Assembly (NCBI GenBank): GCA_003008705.1
Contig: PDUO01000097.1
Span: forward strand, 59,238 to 123,237
Direction of reading: 5' to 3'
Source of the DNA: Pezicula radicicola
Taxonomy: Eukaryota > Ascomycota > Leotiomycetes > Helotiales > Dermateaceae
DNA length: 64,000 bases
Shown here: one piece after another, positions 1 to 11,959 of the stretch
Numbering within the stretch: position 1 is the stretch's first letter
Layout of the letters: each line of letters begins with the position of its first letter
The notes under the pieces: generated by a model
Seen by the model: the letters and a program-made list of their open reading frames with translations, nothing else
Told to the model about the DNA's origin: nothing
Database searches by the model: none
Made by a program: the position numbers and the translations under genes

Positions 1-239
1 TTACAAAGTCCCATTACCAATGGCACAAGCCTAGTATCAAGCTTGCGTACAAGCCTCTTCTCCATCTCTGGCGTAATACGCGATGTACCGACCCTCTCGT
101 TTCCATTGTTCGCAGCCTCAATATTACCATCTACTGGTTTCTCGGTCCCAATTTCACCACTCGCTGACTCAATGGCATCTGAATCGCCAGGCGCAGCGGT
201 GGAAGGCTCCTTCTTCCCGAATTTGGCGAGTAACCCCAT
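1..239 (-). CDS. MFS transporter, Dal5/allantoate-permease type, N-terminal exon (partial)
   Basis: The minus strand reads from an ATG at 239 through a polar cytosolic N-terminus into ITPEMEKRLVRKLDTRLVPL and then VMGL. This string is typical of the start of the anion:cation symporter (Dal5-like) MFS family, just before the first membrane span. At 4..1 the sequence is GTAA, a plausible intron donor that splits a Tyr codon (exon would end at 5). The rest of the gene lies outside the window, so substrate cannot be judged. The members of this family usually carry organic anions, vitamins or allantoate across the plasma membrane. Identity rests on this short N-terminal signature only. Confidence 0.7.
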   Translation of the reverse strand, partial: MGLLAKFGKKEPSTAAPGDSDAIESASGEIGTEKPVDGNIEAANNGNERVGTSRITPEMEKRLVRKLDTRLVPLVMGLC

Positions 240-1638
240 TTTTGTAACGATTCCTACTCCTCCCAGCAAGAAAATAAAGCCGTGAATTCGTAAAAAAAAA
301 ATTGCGAAGCCAAGAATAAGGGAAAGAAAGATTGTAGTCAAGAGAAGCTTGAACTGCGAAAGAAGAAAAAATGGCCAGATTCTAATGCTTACCTACTGCA
401 CCAATGGTGGGAGATCTACCGTGTGACGTTGCAAGCAACGGTGATTGGAAAATTGAAGATCCCTTCCTCTTTAAGGAATAAAGCTTTCTGGGGGGATTTT
501 TTGGTCTTGGGTTCCCCGCGAAATAGCGACTATGAATCGTTGTTTCTGATTGGATATAACGGATTTTACACTAGTTACACCGTTACTCCAGGTTACTCCT
601 AATTAGTCCTAGTCACTCCTAGCTCTTAATCGGGTAAAATTGACGGCAATTTTGCTGTAGCACGGCCGCGATGGCTTGCGGAGACGTGCCAAGTGATCAT
701 TGATCAATGGATGAGATGCCATTTTTCTGAAGAATGACAGGGCTGGTATGTTTGTCGGTAAGGAGGGATACGAATTGAGAGGCTACTGATACGTCTGACA
801 ACTCATTTTTCGGAGACCCACGGCGCAATCTGGTATCGACCACAGTAGGTAGACATAAAGTCAATAAGAATTTTTGACGCATAAAGTTTGTTCCGCCAAG
901 GGATTGTGGAGATTTGGAGATGCCGAAACACACCAATATGTCTTGAAAAGATAAGACTTCTGAGATGTTGTATTGCGGAAATCGACTGACAAGAGTGGAC
1001 AGTATGAAAATTGTCTTGAATGCATCAGTCTCGGGAGTTGGAACCTATTCTTTATAGATGTATTCCATAGAACAAATGCGAGGATCGGCCCGGTAGCCGG
1101 CTCTAGCCTTTTTATCTACCACCACTCAACTGTTTTGTACAAGGCAGACTTACTAGAATTCTAGAGGCGCAGATACAGTGAATCATTTATTTTGCAAGGG
1201 GTCTTGAATCAATCTCTGAATTTAAACTTACAAGGCAATTTAGGACTTTTGGTTTGAGAACTCTTATTGAGGCTCGGGTTTAATAGTCAGCTACTACTAG
1301 TAGCTTGCTAGTAGTACTGTAAGCTTACCACGGATCTTCATAGGTCGGGCTCTGTTAAAGTCTTATGTTATGATAAGATCTACAAACAGATTTCACAGGA
1401 ATATTAGGTTTTAAAATTGATGTCCTTCCTAATATCTGTTCAGCTCATTTTGTAGCTTTGCGTTAAATTTCATTTAATAGACACCATGGACTTATTAGCC
1501 TTAGCGAGCAACTGCAGTTAATGTGCAATCATGCTATAGTGAATTTCGTAGAGGTAACTTAGAATCTTTTGAGAACTGGGAAATGAATACTCTACATTAA
1601 TTGTATATCATCCAACTAAAATACACCATAGAACTCCA
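240..1638. other. Intergenic region, no gene recognised
   Basis: Probable 5' flank of the left-edge transporter and 3' flank of the S41 pseudogene. Short open frames (for example 697-936 minus and 973-1164 plus) resemble no family and have no supporting splice context. A short palindrome with arms 1292-1300 and 1308-1316 around a 7-base loop is present; nothing else stands out. Confidence 0.5.
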
Positions 1639-3805
1639 TCAACTAAATACAATTTTCTTGCCATGCCTCGTGTTCCAACTAGCATTCTTAGCCGCAGCAT
1701 TCCAGACAGCCCTAACATCAACAATCATCTTCCAGAGTCCAAAATATTCTACAATCAGCCATCTCAGTAACAAACTAAGCCGGAATCCCATCCTCAACGT
1801 TAGCCGGTAATATATGATCACGAAGATTTAAATCGGCGAATGTACTGCGGTTTATGGGGAGGTCTGTTAATGGTGTTACTTCAGTGAGATTTGGTTATCT
1901 GGGGAGTGTTCTTTTTGCGTCAGTATAGATACCTGCCCAACTGTAAGAGGCTACTCCTTTTACTCCACCGAGTCCTTGAATTGGTATTGTGGATGGTCAA
2001 CCTCCGAATACGATTGATTTTACTCTGCCTTGGAGACGCATGAATTCGCTGAACATGGTAGATGTTGAACTGCAGAAACCATCGTATACCTATTTTCTAG
2101 TCAAAGGATTTCTTTGGGGGTAATTGGGATATTTACATACTAAGATCATATCTTCAACAGCGAAAGGTTGGGTGAAATTAGTCCTGCTTCCATAACCTGT
2201 AATTTCAATACCGAGTCCATATGTGGTATTCGTCGTATCCAAAACACTAGTCACATTCCTCGTAATTAAAACACTAAAAGTATCACCTTTATCATGTTTC
2301 CCAGGAAACTTGGTCATGAGCCTAGGAAAAGTATTATTATTCGTATCCAAATCACTACTTGGCGACTTAAAATTATAACCGAAATCTGAATAAGTTCATC
2401 ATCCGCTGAAGTCGCAGCATTAAAATCAGATGGTATAGAATTTGAAAGGACTTCTGCCATTTTTCTCAAGATAGGGTTTTGTCGAAGTCTACTATTTCCT
2501 ATTTGTGTAATTTGGGGGAACATTTGTCGGAAGAGGTCATAGCCTGGGAAGAGGGCTCCGCCTGGATTGGCACTCATATCTATTATGAGTTTTGTTTTTT
2601 AGGCACTCTTGGCTTGGAGTAGCAGGTTTTGGGCTAAGGTTTTGGGCTACGGTTTGCAATTCTGAGGGTGACTTTGGTTCGAAGCTTAGGATGGAGAGGA
2701 CTGCTATGTCAGAAGATGCGGCGTCTGTTAGGTAGTAGCCGCTTATTGTGGCGTCGGAATTTATTACTACAGGTTTTGGGTAGCCGGATTGAGCTTGTGC
2801 CGTTTTCGAGTAGTAGCTCCTAGGTAGATATAGTTAAATGAACCTCCGGCTATGAAGAATCCAGTCAATCCTATGCCAGCCAACTGAGCTCTACTGAAGA
2901 ACATTGCATTTGTATCCGGCATCTGGGTCCTGAAGTGGCGCTGCCTGGTTAGAAGAATCTTGAATGAATTTTGATGCTTCTACATCGTTGATCATGGTAA
3001 CAGCCGATGCTTAAAATGTTGAATTAGGTGCCATAGATGCCATGAGATCCGCTAAGTTGAAACACCGTCAACGCCAGCTGCATACCGGAATCAAGACATA
3101 CTTCCCATATGTATAGATCTTCGGCATCGCAACCCATCCATACTAACAGAGACAAGGGGGACTCGTCGTCGAAACGAGAAAACTTTAGTCAGAGCATCCG
3201 GGTAAAAGCTCAAGTGACCATCGTGTGCGGCATTGAAAACTTGAAAGAGTGCAACTTGGTATGCATATTCGCCTCGATACACTCCCATTGTGATGTTTGT
3301 TTTGACAGCATCGAGACCACCAACAATATCCGTAGCTCCGAAGAAATAATCCGGTGGTGGACTTTTCAGGTATGTGAGATCTATCGATTGTTGCTAACTC
3401 AGTCTTTCAAATTCAATGGTGTCTCCGGTTTGAGGTATTGAAGCGTACCACTTTGCCATTCTACATAAGGTTTAGTGGAATCTACCAAAGCTACTGCTTT
3501 CGCTGAGAGGAGAGGTACAGAGTTGAGGCAGTCGAAAGTCAACTGCTCCTCGATAACAGGAGTGCCTATATGGAAACATCGTTAGTATCTACCTTGAGAA
3601 TTTGACAACACACTTAAATAAGATAAGTTCTGGTGACTTTACAAAATGGCGATTCTTGCAAAGCAGCAGCAACCTTACTACTCGCCATCGCGCACGGCAC
3701 AGTGGCATTTTGTCGCGAATTAAGCTGTTGTGATCTTTCAGGTAAAGAAAGAGCCACATGCGTAATCGCCAGGACCGCAAGTGGGTATATGAAGCGCATC
3801 TTCAA
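1639..3805 (-). pseudogene. Secreted S41-family (tail-specific-protease-like) peptidase pseudogene
   Basis: Read on the minus strand, pieces in all three frames follow the order of the fungal secreted S41/CPAF-like peptidases. First comes a signal peptide from the ATG at 3805 (FIYPLAVLAITHVALSLP). Then EEQLTFDCLNSVPLL (about 3485-3540), then DIVGGLDAVKTNITMG and YRGEYAYQVALFQVFNAAHD (about 3200-3340), then LIIDMSANPGGALFPGYDLF (about 2530-2600), then YGLGIEITGYGSRTNFTQPF (about 2140-2230), then MFSEFMRLQG and PIQGLGGVKG (about 1950-2060), and last MIVDVRAVWNAAAKNA (about 1660-1730). At least four frameshifts and several internal stops (near 3390, 3090, 2005 and 1890) separate them. A TACTAAC branch site and TAG acceptor near 3553-3570 show an original intron. 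The gene cannot make a full protein. Family assignment is good; loss of function is clear. Confidence 0.85.
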
Positions 3806-6800
3806 GATGGCTCTGAGGCGAGCTTTCAGTATAGCTTGGGTTAAAGAAGATATTATTTCCTACGGCCAAGGATGTGTACCTGGGTCTCGTAGGCTATATA
3901 ATGCTTCATCATTCCAGAACTGACCTTGAAAGGGTTAGGTTTGAGCAGATTCAAGGATCGCCCACTTTGACTACTATCCCCGGATTTGAGTTCATTTGCT
4001 TGTTTGTGAGGCAGCCTATTACTTTGGTGCGCTTACAGGAATTAGGTAGACTGAAGACATAGCTAAGGCCCGCATCTTCAAACTTTGTGCTCGTGGAACA
4101 GCGTAGTAGTTCCCATCGCTCGCGTATTTTGCGTACCGGAACTTAAAGATACTGAGCCAAGAAAGGATCCTCATAACAACGGTGATCTGGAGATCTCCAG
4201 GCCCCGAGTATTATTAGAACCAAAGAGAAAGAAGAAATGACGAATCAACTATCTAGTCATGAGTATACTCGCTAAATGCGTATAGATCGAATACTCTGCT
4301 CGTCTGTAGCCTCTCAATGCATCTCTAGGGAAAATGCATTAATTCACCAATGAGAAAGGTCTTAAGGCGAGTGAAGAACAGATGTACAGTACCTATCTTA
4401 CTGTGCCAACGTTCTAATAGATCTGAGAGTCTGGACGAACATACCGAAGATGAGATAATACGACTAAGCATCTTGCTTAAGTTTACCTTGAGCGAGTTTT
4501 GTTTTGGTTTCGTAGGCGTAAAGTTTCTATAGAAAACTAAATGACTACTTTGGAGCAATGCAGAACGGTACTGTTGTATAAAAAAAAGAAGTCAGCGTAA
4601 GTTAATATGCCTTAACTATCGCCATACCTTCGCAAAATGTCGTTCATTCCTATATTTCTCGATATTGCCGTTTGTGTGGAATAATCAGGCTTAAATTGGT
4701 GTATTGGGCAGTTATCTCGGATTCTCTTAGAGGTCAGATTGTAGTAAGGTCAACATAAAGTAAAGTGGCTATTCCTGTTGTCGAATATTGGATGCGTCGC
4801 GATTTTCGAAGTGGTAGATCCAACCGCTCTTTCAAGCTCTATGGGTCACCAAACTTGCTTCGACATTGATTGTTGCGAGGAGATATTGGTGGTTGAGGTT
4901 ATTCGATTGTTCTTTTCATCTGACTATAGGCATGTAGATTGAAGAACATCCTGACCTAGCTGTTGTGGAATGACGCAGGGGTTGACAACGATGGCTTGAT
5001 CTTGATGAACTGTCTCTTTTTCTACATTCGATTCAATAACAAGTTGAGCAAGCTTCGTAAGAACAGCGACTATGGAAAGGACAAATTTGAATTTGAGGTT
5101 GCTGGTAAATTTGCTATGTATGGAGCTGCAGTGAACTGTGAGTAATTCTCAAATGTAGTTATCGGAAATTCTGTGTGAAATTTTGTCATTTCTGCACACC
5201 AACCTTTCCGCAGAGCATCAAGAACTACTACAATGGCAAGCCGAGATTCTCTGGTATGAAAATCCATTTGACTTAAGTTCGTATAGTTCTAAGATTATTT
5301 AAATAATGCGAATACTGACTCTATGCTTCAGATCGTTATGGTGTTTTGGCGCAGAATAGTTATTGCCTTTAAATGGCAGGCTCTGCTAAACGCCCATACT
5401 AGGGCCGTCATTGGAGGCTTCTCTCTGCATGATAATTTGAGAACAAGGTCAGAAAGAGTCTTATCTGAAAGGCTAAGGAAGAACAGGGAAAACCTTAAGC
5501 GCTAAGAAACAGAGAAGTTGGCAACGGCACCTAAGACGCAGGATCCAAATGATGAGAGTCATCTGTAGCTGAGAAGGGTTTTCCCACGCAACTACAATGT
5601 TAATACCGCCCAAAGCTGCACGCTACAGATGCACAAGTGCAAACCCAAAGGCTAGAGTTTACCCCAACGAATTTTCGTAGCAGAAACTAGCATTAACGAA
5701 TACGAGGTGAAGACTGTTGTTGACCAATGACTCCTGAACAAGATTGCCAAGAGCACCACTAATAAAGAGTGTCTGACTAGTTTGAGAGCCTTTGATTTAG
5801 AAAGAGATGTGGGAAGGTAAAGGAAAAAATGTTGCTCTGAAGTACTACTAGTAGTCTTATGCGATACGATGATAATTTCTCAGGTCTCGATTTCTTCAAC
5901 AGGTCAGGGGAAGAGTCCTGCACTTGGGGTAGTCCACTCGACCACTATTCTCTTGACTTCCACTGTCATGTATCTCGATCCTAGGTTCTCTAGTTCAGAG
6001 CTACTCGCTGAACATGTTTCATGCCCTTATACTCTTCCATCTAGTCTTTTTATTGACTTGGTCAACTTACGTATGAAAAGGGGCTTCGGTTACCGAAAGC
6101 CCCCAAATTACGTCTGCCATATCTCCCCTCGCTGAGGTCAGATCTTCCGCATTCTGGAGAGGCCACGACCTCGACAGAGATCTTATTTGTAGTGGCGGTA
6201 GGCAACATCTTGGGATAGCTCCAGACGTGTATATATTGTCCTCCAGACGGCATGCCCCCAACGATAGATCCCATAACTGCCGACCGGCACATGGCCATCA
6301 CGGGAAGGGCGGTAGAAAGCCGATTAAATAGCAGAAAGTTGGGTAAGATTTTGGTGAGATCTTGCTGTACTTGCCTCCTGAGGCGTAGACAAGCTTTTTA
6401 GGGGCTGTCTCACCCCACCATCACAAGGCAAAGCCTGGTGATGATTGATCGTGACAATCATCCGTTGTCGCCACAGCATTTGATCCGCCCTCCATAAATA
6501 GAGCGACACGAAAGCCTCAGCTTGTCAAGGCTAGCGGAAGTGTTGTCGAAGAGGGAAGCAGCATTATTTACGTATGTCCCATGAAAATATGAAATTGTGA
6601 AAAGATGAGAACATATATAAGTATGTTTTTGCCGCTGGCATCAGGGGATTATCACTGATCGTCCCAAGAAACTCAGCCCCCTTGGTAGTGTAGTCTCCTC
6701 GTACTGTAGTGTTCGGGGCGGTCCAATGAGAAAGCAAGAAATTTGGAACAGGGAACAGGGAACAGCTCAGCCTCGTGCCACAATCGTCACCACACGTCGT

Positions 6801-7432
6801 CTCGCTGTCCATGCTCCGAACAGTGCAGTGCCAACCTTCAAAACAACCCACCACAACGGGCACGAGGCTCAGAAGAAGCATCTTCATCTCCAGCGTTTGC
6901 TTTTGCTTTCCATGAACAAATTCAGATGATGGATAAGCCCCCCCCCCTGATATTGTCCGAACTTGGAGAAACATAAAAAACAAAAATTTCAAATAAAGTA
7001 CAGGTTCTCCTGAATGTAATGTACCTGCATCTTCTCTTTCAAGCATTTTCCCATCATCCCCCCTCTCACATTCCTTTTCCCTTACCCGCATCAAGTTCCC
7101 GAACTTCCCCTCTATTTTCCATCCCCAGTTGTCCAGGACACGCCCCGAATTGAAGGGTTGTTTTCGAGTAACCCTAAATGACCAATTGACGGGTACCGGA
7201 AGACGCCATCAACATCCATCACGACGAAAAGCTCGCATCCACCATCCTCGTTTCTATTATTCACTCCAACCCACAAACGCGTAATCCGCCTATTGCGAAT
7301 CCCAAGCCTCCTCCCACGTTCATCCCAATACACAAACACGCAACGCATCACCTGCTTCTCCACCGTTGTTCTACCCGCGACACCATTAGTGCACCAGAGG
7401 CATTCCAGTCTTTAATAGACTTTCTTGCCAAT
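3806..7432. other. Gene-poor region; one possible spliced gene fragment at about 4963-5375
   Basis: No family was recognised over 3.6 kb. The best hint of coding is on the plus strand at about 4963-5145, an open frame containing FEFEVAGKFAMYGAAVNC. It could splice at GTAATT near 5141 to an acceptor near 5214 (next exon reading KNYYNGKPRFSG) and again at GTATGA near 5257 to an acceptor near 5332. I do not know the product and it may be a remnant. The segment around 5350-5372 resembles 15376-15398 (both contain AATTGCCTTT-like sequence), perhaps a shared repeat end. From about 7100 to 7432 the DNA is C-rich on the plus strand, consistent with the 5' leader of the next gene. Confidence 0.3.
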
Positions 7433-10400
7433 ATGACGTCGAGTAAGTCTCCCCAGCGACGCTTTCCCACCTTCCTCTCCGTTCCAAAGACCACTACTCC
7501 ACCCCTAGATGAGCTTCTAGAGGCAGTTCACAGAAGAGAAGCAGCAGAAGCAGACGCAGACGCAGACGAAGCCAGTGTAGCTTCAGACACAGAGCCAGCG
7601 CCTGCCATGAGTACTACCACCACTACAAGTCCTGTAGCAAGGCGGCGGACACGCCTGCAGCGTCTCTCATCCTATCTTCCCTCCATCATTACCCAAACAG
7701 AGTCTAAATTCCTACAAGATATCGGAAAAGATGCGGAGAAACCTGCCAGCATCCCACGAAAGCCAGCACCAGCACGCTACCGAGTCAAATCCCAACAACT
7801 GCCTCCTTCTGCCCAACCTTCCTCTCTGCCACCATCGACGTCAACGCCTCTGATCGCCGAGCTCAACGGTCCCGCGAAGTTGCAGAAGGCAGAGCGACCA
7901 CCTTCTCGAGCTGCTCCCGTCCCACCACCCCACACCGACTCGGATACCCCGCTACCTGCCGTACCAACCAAGCTCCAGAAAGAATCACCGAATCGACAAA
8001 AAGCTCTACCAAAAGCACACTCTCCGGCACCTTCACCGCATGGCTCGCCTGTTGTACATCCACGAGGGAGAGGGGATTCGCTGGCCGCACCTCCTGCATT
8101 TAATGATGTTGGAACCGGAAGCCGAGTTGTATCATCTCCTGCGACCAGCCGGCCCATCTCTGGATACATCTCAGATGGAGAAGGTCCAAGTACAGGGAAC
8201 AAATTGAGGAGGAGTTGGCTTCCAGGAAAATCACGGCATACATCACAAGACTTGAAGGGGCAGAGCTCAACTGCTTGGCTGGTTACTGAACAGCAGAAGA
8301 TTGATTATAATCTGGGCCCATTGACACAAGGAGAAAAGGTCAGGAAGGCGTACTGTGCCGGAAGGATGAGGCTAATGCAAGGATTTAGGTACCTGAACTT
8401 TGGGACGAGAACGGGGATACCTTTGTATACCTCTTCCCTCGCACTAGCGATCATGGGCCATCCTTTAAGGTACCATCGGCTGTACTCTCATCGTCGCAGC
8501 CTCTGATCAGCCTCGTGCATGGCGACATATATGCGGGAAGAGCGAGGGCAAAGAGTTTCGACGGCAGAGGTTCTCTATCGGTGGATGATGCTACACGAAA
8601 CCTGGTCATCCGAGGGCCTGGAACACCGCCATATACCCCATCGACTAACCCAATGGACAGTACGTCAAATTCGGATGGCTCAACCGAATCTATTTGGTCG
8701 GGTGGTTCCGATGGACCAAGAGAGATACACCTGTATTTACCGATTAATTTGTCTACCGACGGCTCTGGAGGGGTCCCCAAGTTACAGTAAGATATTTCTC
8801 CATTTTGCTTCTCTGAATTTGAGTTGGTGGTTGGGAGGGCGTGGGATTCAAAATTGCATTGTCTCTTGGACTTGGTTTGGGCGATTTACGAGTATTAATA
8901 CTTCAATCGCCTAACCGAGCGCGGTCAGCAAGAGGAGCGCTTGCTATTCATTCTCGATACTGCCTGTCAACCACCAACTTGTACGAGAGAAATATGTGAC
9001 TTGCTTTGCTAATCAGGAAATCATACTAGGTCTGATATTCAAACTTTGGTCGATGCTCGGAATCTCTTCGCGTTTCTCACTCGCCAACCGCTCGTCGCAA
9101 CCCGCACCTGCAACAGTCTCTTCTTAGTCTTTGTTGCAATTGCAAAGCTACTCAAGCAGTTCGAGTTTACCAACTTCGACAACTCCACTCTCGGTGAGGC
9201 CGCTTCGGCTAGTTTCAGCTTCTACCTGGATCAGATGAGGTTGGCAGATGTTGCACACAGCCGAGAGAAAACCCTTGAAGCAATAATTCTTGGTGAGCAA
9301 ATGCGTTCAACTGAACTCTATAATGAGGCTTTTGCCCATGCAGCTGGGCGGTACTCGGCCATAAAAGAGATCAAGTCACCATTGTTCGACCAGATTAACC
9401 ATATCACTCGGAATCGTCTAGAACGTGCCGCCCTTGACCTCAAATCACGGCAACAGTCTGTTAACGATCGACTAACGGATTTCGAATTTCCCTCTTTGTT
9501 TTCTGGTGTTGCGGGATCAACTGCACGGGCTGAGGCGAAGTATGTCAATTGGAAGGCTTGGAAAACTAGTTTCTTTTCATTTCGCAAGGTCTTTATCTCT
9601 TACTATAAGCACCTCTACGGTTCATGGCCACCAAAAGCAAGTAGCAAGAAGAATCAATTCGAAGAGAGTGGTCTGAATCGCCTTGTTTTGAAGGGCCTTT
9701 ATCGCGATTTAAGTAGTCTATACGACTTGCTCGCAAACCGAGAGGCTCTTACGACAAGACATTACGACACATCTGACGAGGAAGAATCCAATGTCGACCC
9801 CTTGGCAACTGCGTTACGAGTTGTGTTGAGTGAGTATGATCGGTCATCCCCGCCTGTTCAGCCTCCAATTCCTTTCGATGTCCCAAGAGTTCCTACAATG
9901 ACCACAGTAGATCCGACGTTTCCCTTCCTAGCGCCGAAAGATCAGCACAAACTTTCAACTCACAAGCTAAAAAGTCACGAGACGCTTCTTATACTTGCCA
10001 AAAGCTACAACTTGGATTCCGACTTCAAGACTCCATTCCTTGAGATGTTCAAGAGTTTCGAGGAGAAGGAAGCAAAGGGAAAAAACGCCCAGGAGCTAGC
10101 GGATCAACGTTACGGTCACTGGCTCTTCATGTACGCTGTCTTGCAGGCACTTCCAATGCTTGTGGTGGATGCACCTGGCCTGGGCTTCACACAGGGAGTC
10201 GAATACTTTCTTTGCGAACCTCCGATGGGCAGCGCGCCATGGCTTGAAGACAGTTCTAATGTGAAAATGGCTTGGTATGGTGTTCAGGGCGGGGCCGGTG
10301 TTGTATCGTTACCTAGCGATGTTGTTCTCTATGGAGTCGAGGGTATCTACCGCCGCTCACATTGCTGGACCGTGGCCGAACAGTGGCTCTCTGCTAGCGA

Positions 10401-10935
10401 ATCCGAAGCTCCTTTGGCTCCCCCAGCACCTCTCGATTCTATAGGCGGATTTGGTGACGAAACATTCTCACCCTTGGAACCACCGCCAGGATTCGCAGGA
10501 GGCCAGCTCGGATCCAGACCGAACAGTCGAGGGCGTGACAGCGTCAATAGTGGAGCGCGAAGCTCTCCAGGGCTAAGCCCACACAACTATTCTGACGACG
10601 AACGAATGAGTCGAAGTAGGCACTCCCACCGTAGTAGTATTGCGCTTGGACTTGAACAACTCCCCATTCCAGCTGGTGGCTTTGGCGGAGCGTCTTTCGG
10701 TGAAGAATTCCCGCCTTCCATGACACCTACTGGCCACGGTAGTCGCAATGGGAGTCCCGCAAAGTACGGCGGACGACAACAGAGCGTGGGTCGTTACTCT
10801 CCTGCAAGAGGCGAAGCCACGCCACCTGCGACTGCTGGTAATAACAGCGGTAGTACGTTTGATGATATCTTAATGAATATTGGCAACGATAGCAAGACAT
10901 CTAAGAAGGACAAGAGAAAGACCATTGGATTTTGA
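7433..10935 (+). CDS. Large conserved fungal protein with disordered ends, function unknown
   Basis: Three exons give 1069 aa: 7433-8338, 8389-8786 and 9030-10935. The first intron (50 bp, GTCAGG...TTTAG) is supported because it joins GEK to VPELWDENGDTFVYLFP, which continues in the second frame. The second intron (243 bp) preserves phase, giving QSDIQTLVDARNLFAFLT. Residues 1-280 are Pro/Ser/Ala-rich and probably disordered. Residues about 300-800 form the conserved part (ARNLFAFLTRQPLVATRT and RYGHWLFMYAVLQALPMLVV). The tail after about residue 860 is Ser/Gly/Pro-rich with SR/RS pairs and a basic end. It matches a widespread uncharacterised ascomycete family, possibly the one Pfam calls DUF8004, which I could not verify. 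No signal peptide or membrane span is seen. I assign no function. A small extra exon inside the long second intron cannot be excluded. Confidence 0.85.
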
Positions 10936-11959
10936 GCAATTGAACATAGCGAATGCAAAAATTTGGATGGAGGAAGACGTACGTAATACATATGCATAGG
11001 CATGGAAGAAGTGGCCAGGAAAAGTTGTTTAGGAATCAAGCGATGCATTTTAGTCAGCGGTCATTTGGATGGGATGGGGATGGATAGATTTGAGCACATT
11101 GGTTGGTTGATTGGTTGGGCTGCATTTATGGGTGCTATGGAGCGAGGGAATTGAAAATATGTGAGTGTAGTGTGGTGTTTATCATGGGAAGAGACGTATG
11201 TCTAGAAGCCATGTGTTGTGTTGAGATACCTAATGTGCCCATTTGCTAATTGCATATTTGCATATTTGCATAATAATTATAGAATTCCCAAAATATTTCA
11301 CTTCATACTTGTTATTTGTAAAAAAAATCCATCTAACAAAGCAACTCTACAATTACTGTAAGAGTCTGTTGAATGGTGAGATATTATTCGCACAACTCAC
11401 ATAACTCACTATGGGAATGGTCGACCTATTCCTCTTTTAGACTAGTAGCCAAGCTTAACTTGACCACTTCCTTGACTTCTTAGTTAGTTTCTATAGTTCT
11501 AACTTGACAACTACAATGGTAATAGAATATTGCCTCCATACTTTGCCCACTCGTTCGATAGCCTTCCGCATGAATATTGACTATATTCAACAGAGTCAAA
11601 CTGGGTCGGTAGGTAGTCACATTACTAATCACTTATCACTATTTCATTTCTGTCTTTCTCATTCATCTTCTCTCATTTATTTTAGTTAACTCTCGCTGGG
11701 AGTGCAACTACTGTTAACCACCATCCTCCTCTACATCTCACCCCCTCTCATATCATCTCATAAACACATGCCTCCTTCATGCAAGAAAGCAAGTATCCAC
11801 ACCACCTCTATTTAATAATCACAAGTTCCGACCTGCCCCTAACATTCTATCTATGATTGACACATACAAGCTACCAGCCTTCAAATATCCGACTTAAAAG
11901 ACGAAAAGGCAAGAAAAGGAAAGAGAGAAGAAAATTCAAGAAAGAACCGAAGAAGTAGT
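10936..11959. other. Convergent intergenic region
   Basis: This lies between two genes that end towards each other, so it holds both 3' UTRs and probable polyadenylation signals. It is AT-rich in places (11240-11330 has TTTGCATA-type repeats and an A run). No gene or RNA was recognised. Confidence 0.5.

Noticed and set aside
697..936. 79-codon open frame on the minus strand
   Set aside because: No family resemblance, no splice context, and normal length for chance in this base composition.
1291..1317. Short palindrome CTACTACTAG...CTAGTAGTA, with a similar one near 5842
   Set aside because: Too short and simple to call an element; could be chance.
5350..5372. Similarity between about 5350-5372 and 15376-15398
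   Set aside because: About 23 bases match with a few differences, and the similarity does not extend, so a repeat family is not established.
6564..7094. 176-codon open frame on the minus strand
   Set aside because: Composition is uneven and it overlaps what looks like the leader and promoter of the 7433 gene; no motif recognised.
7777..8202. 141-codon minus-strand frame
   Set aside because: It is the shadow of the Pro/Ser-rich first exon of the 7433 gene.
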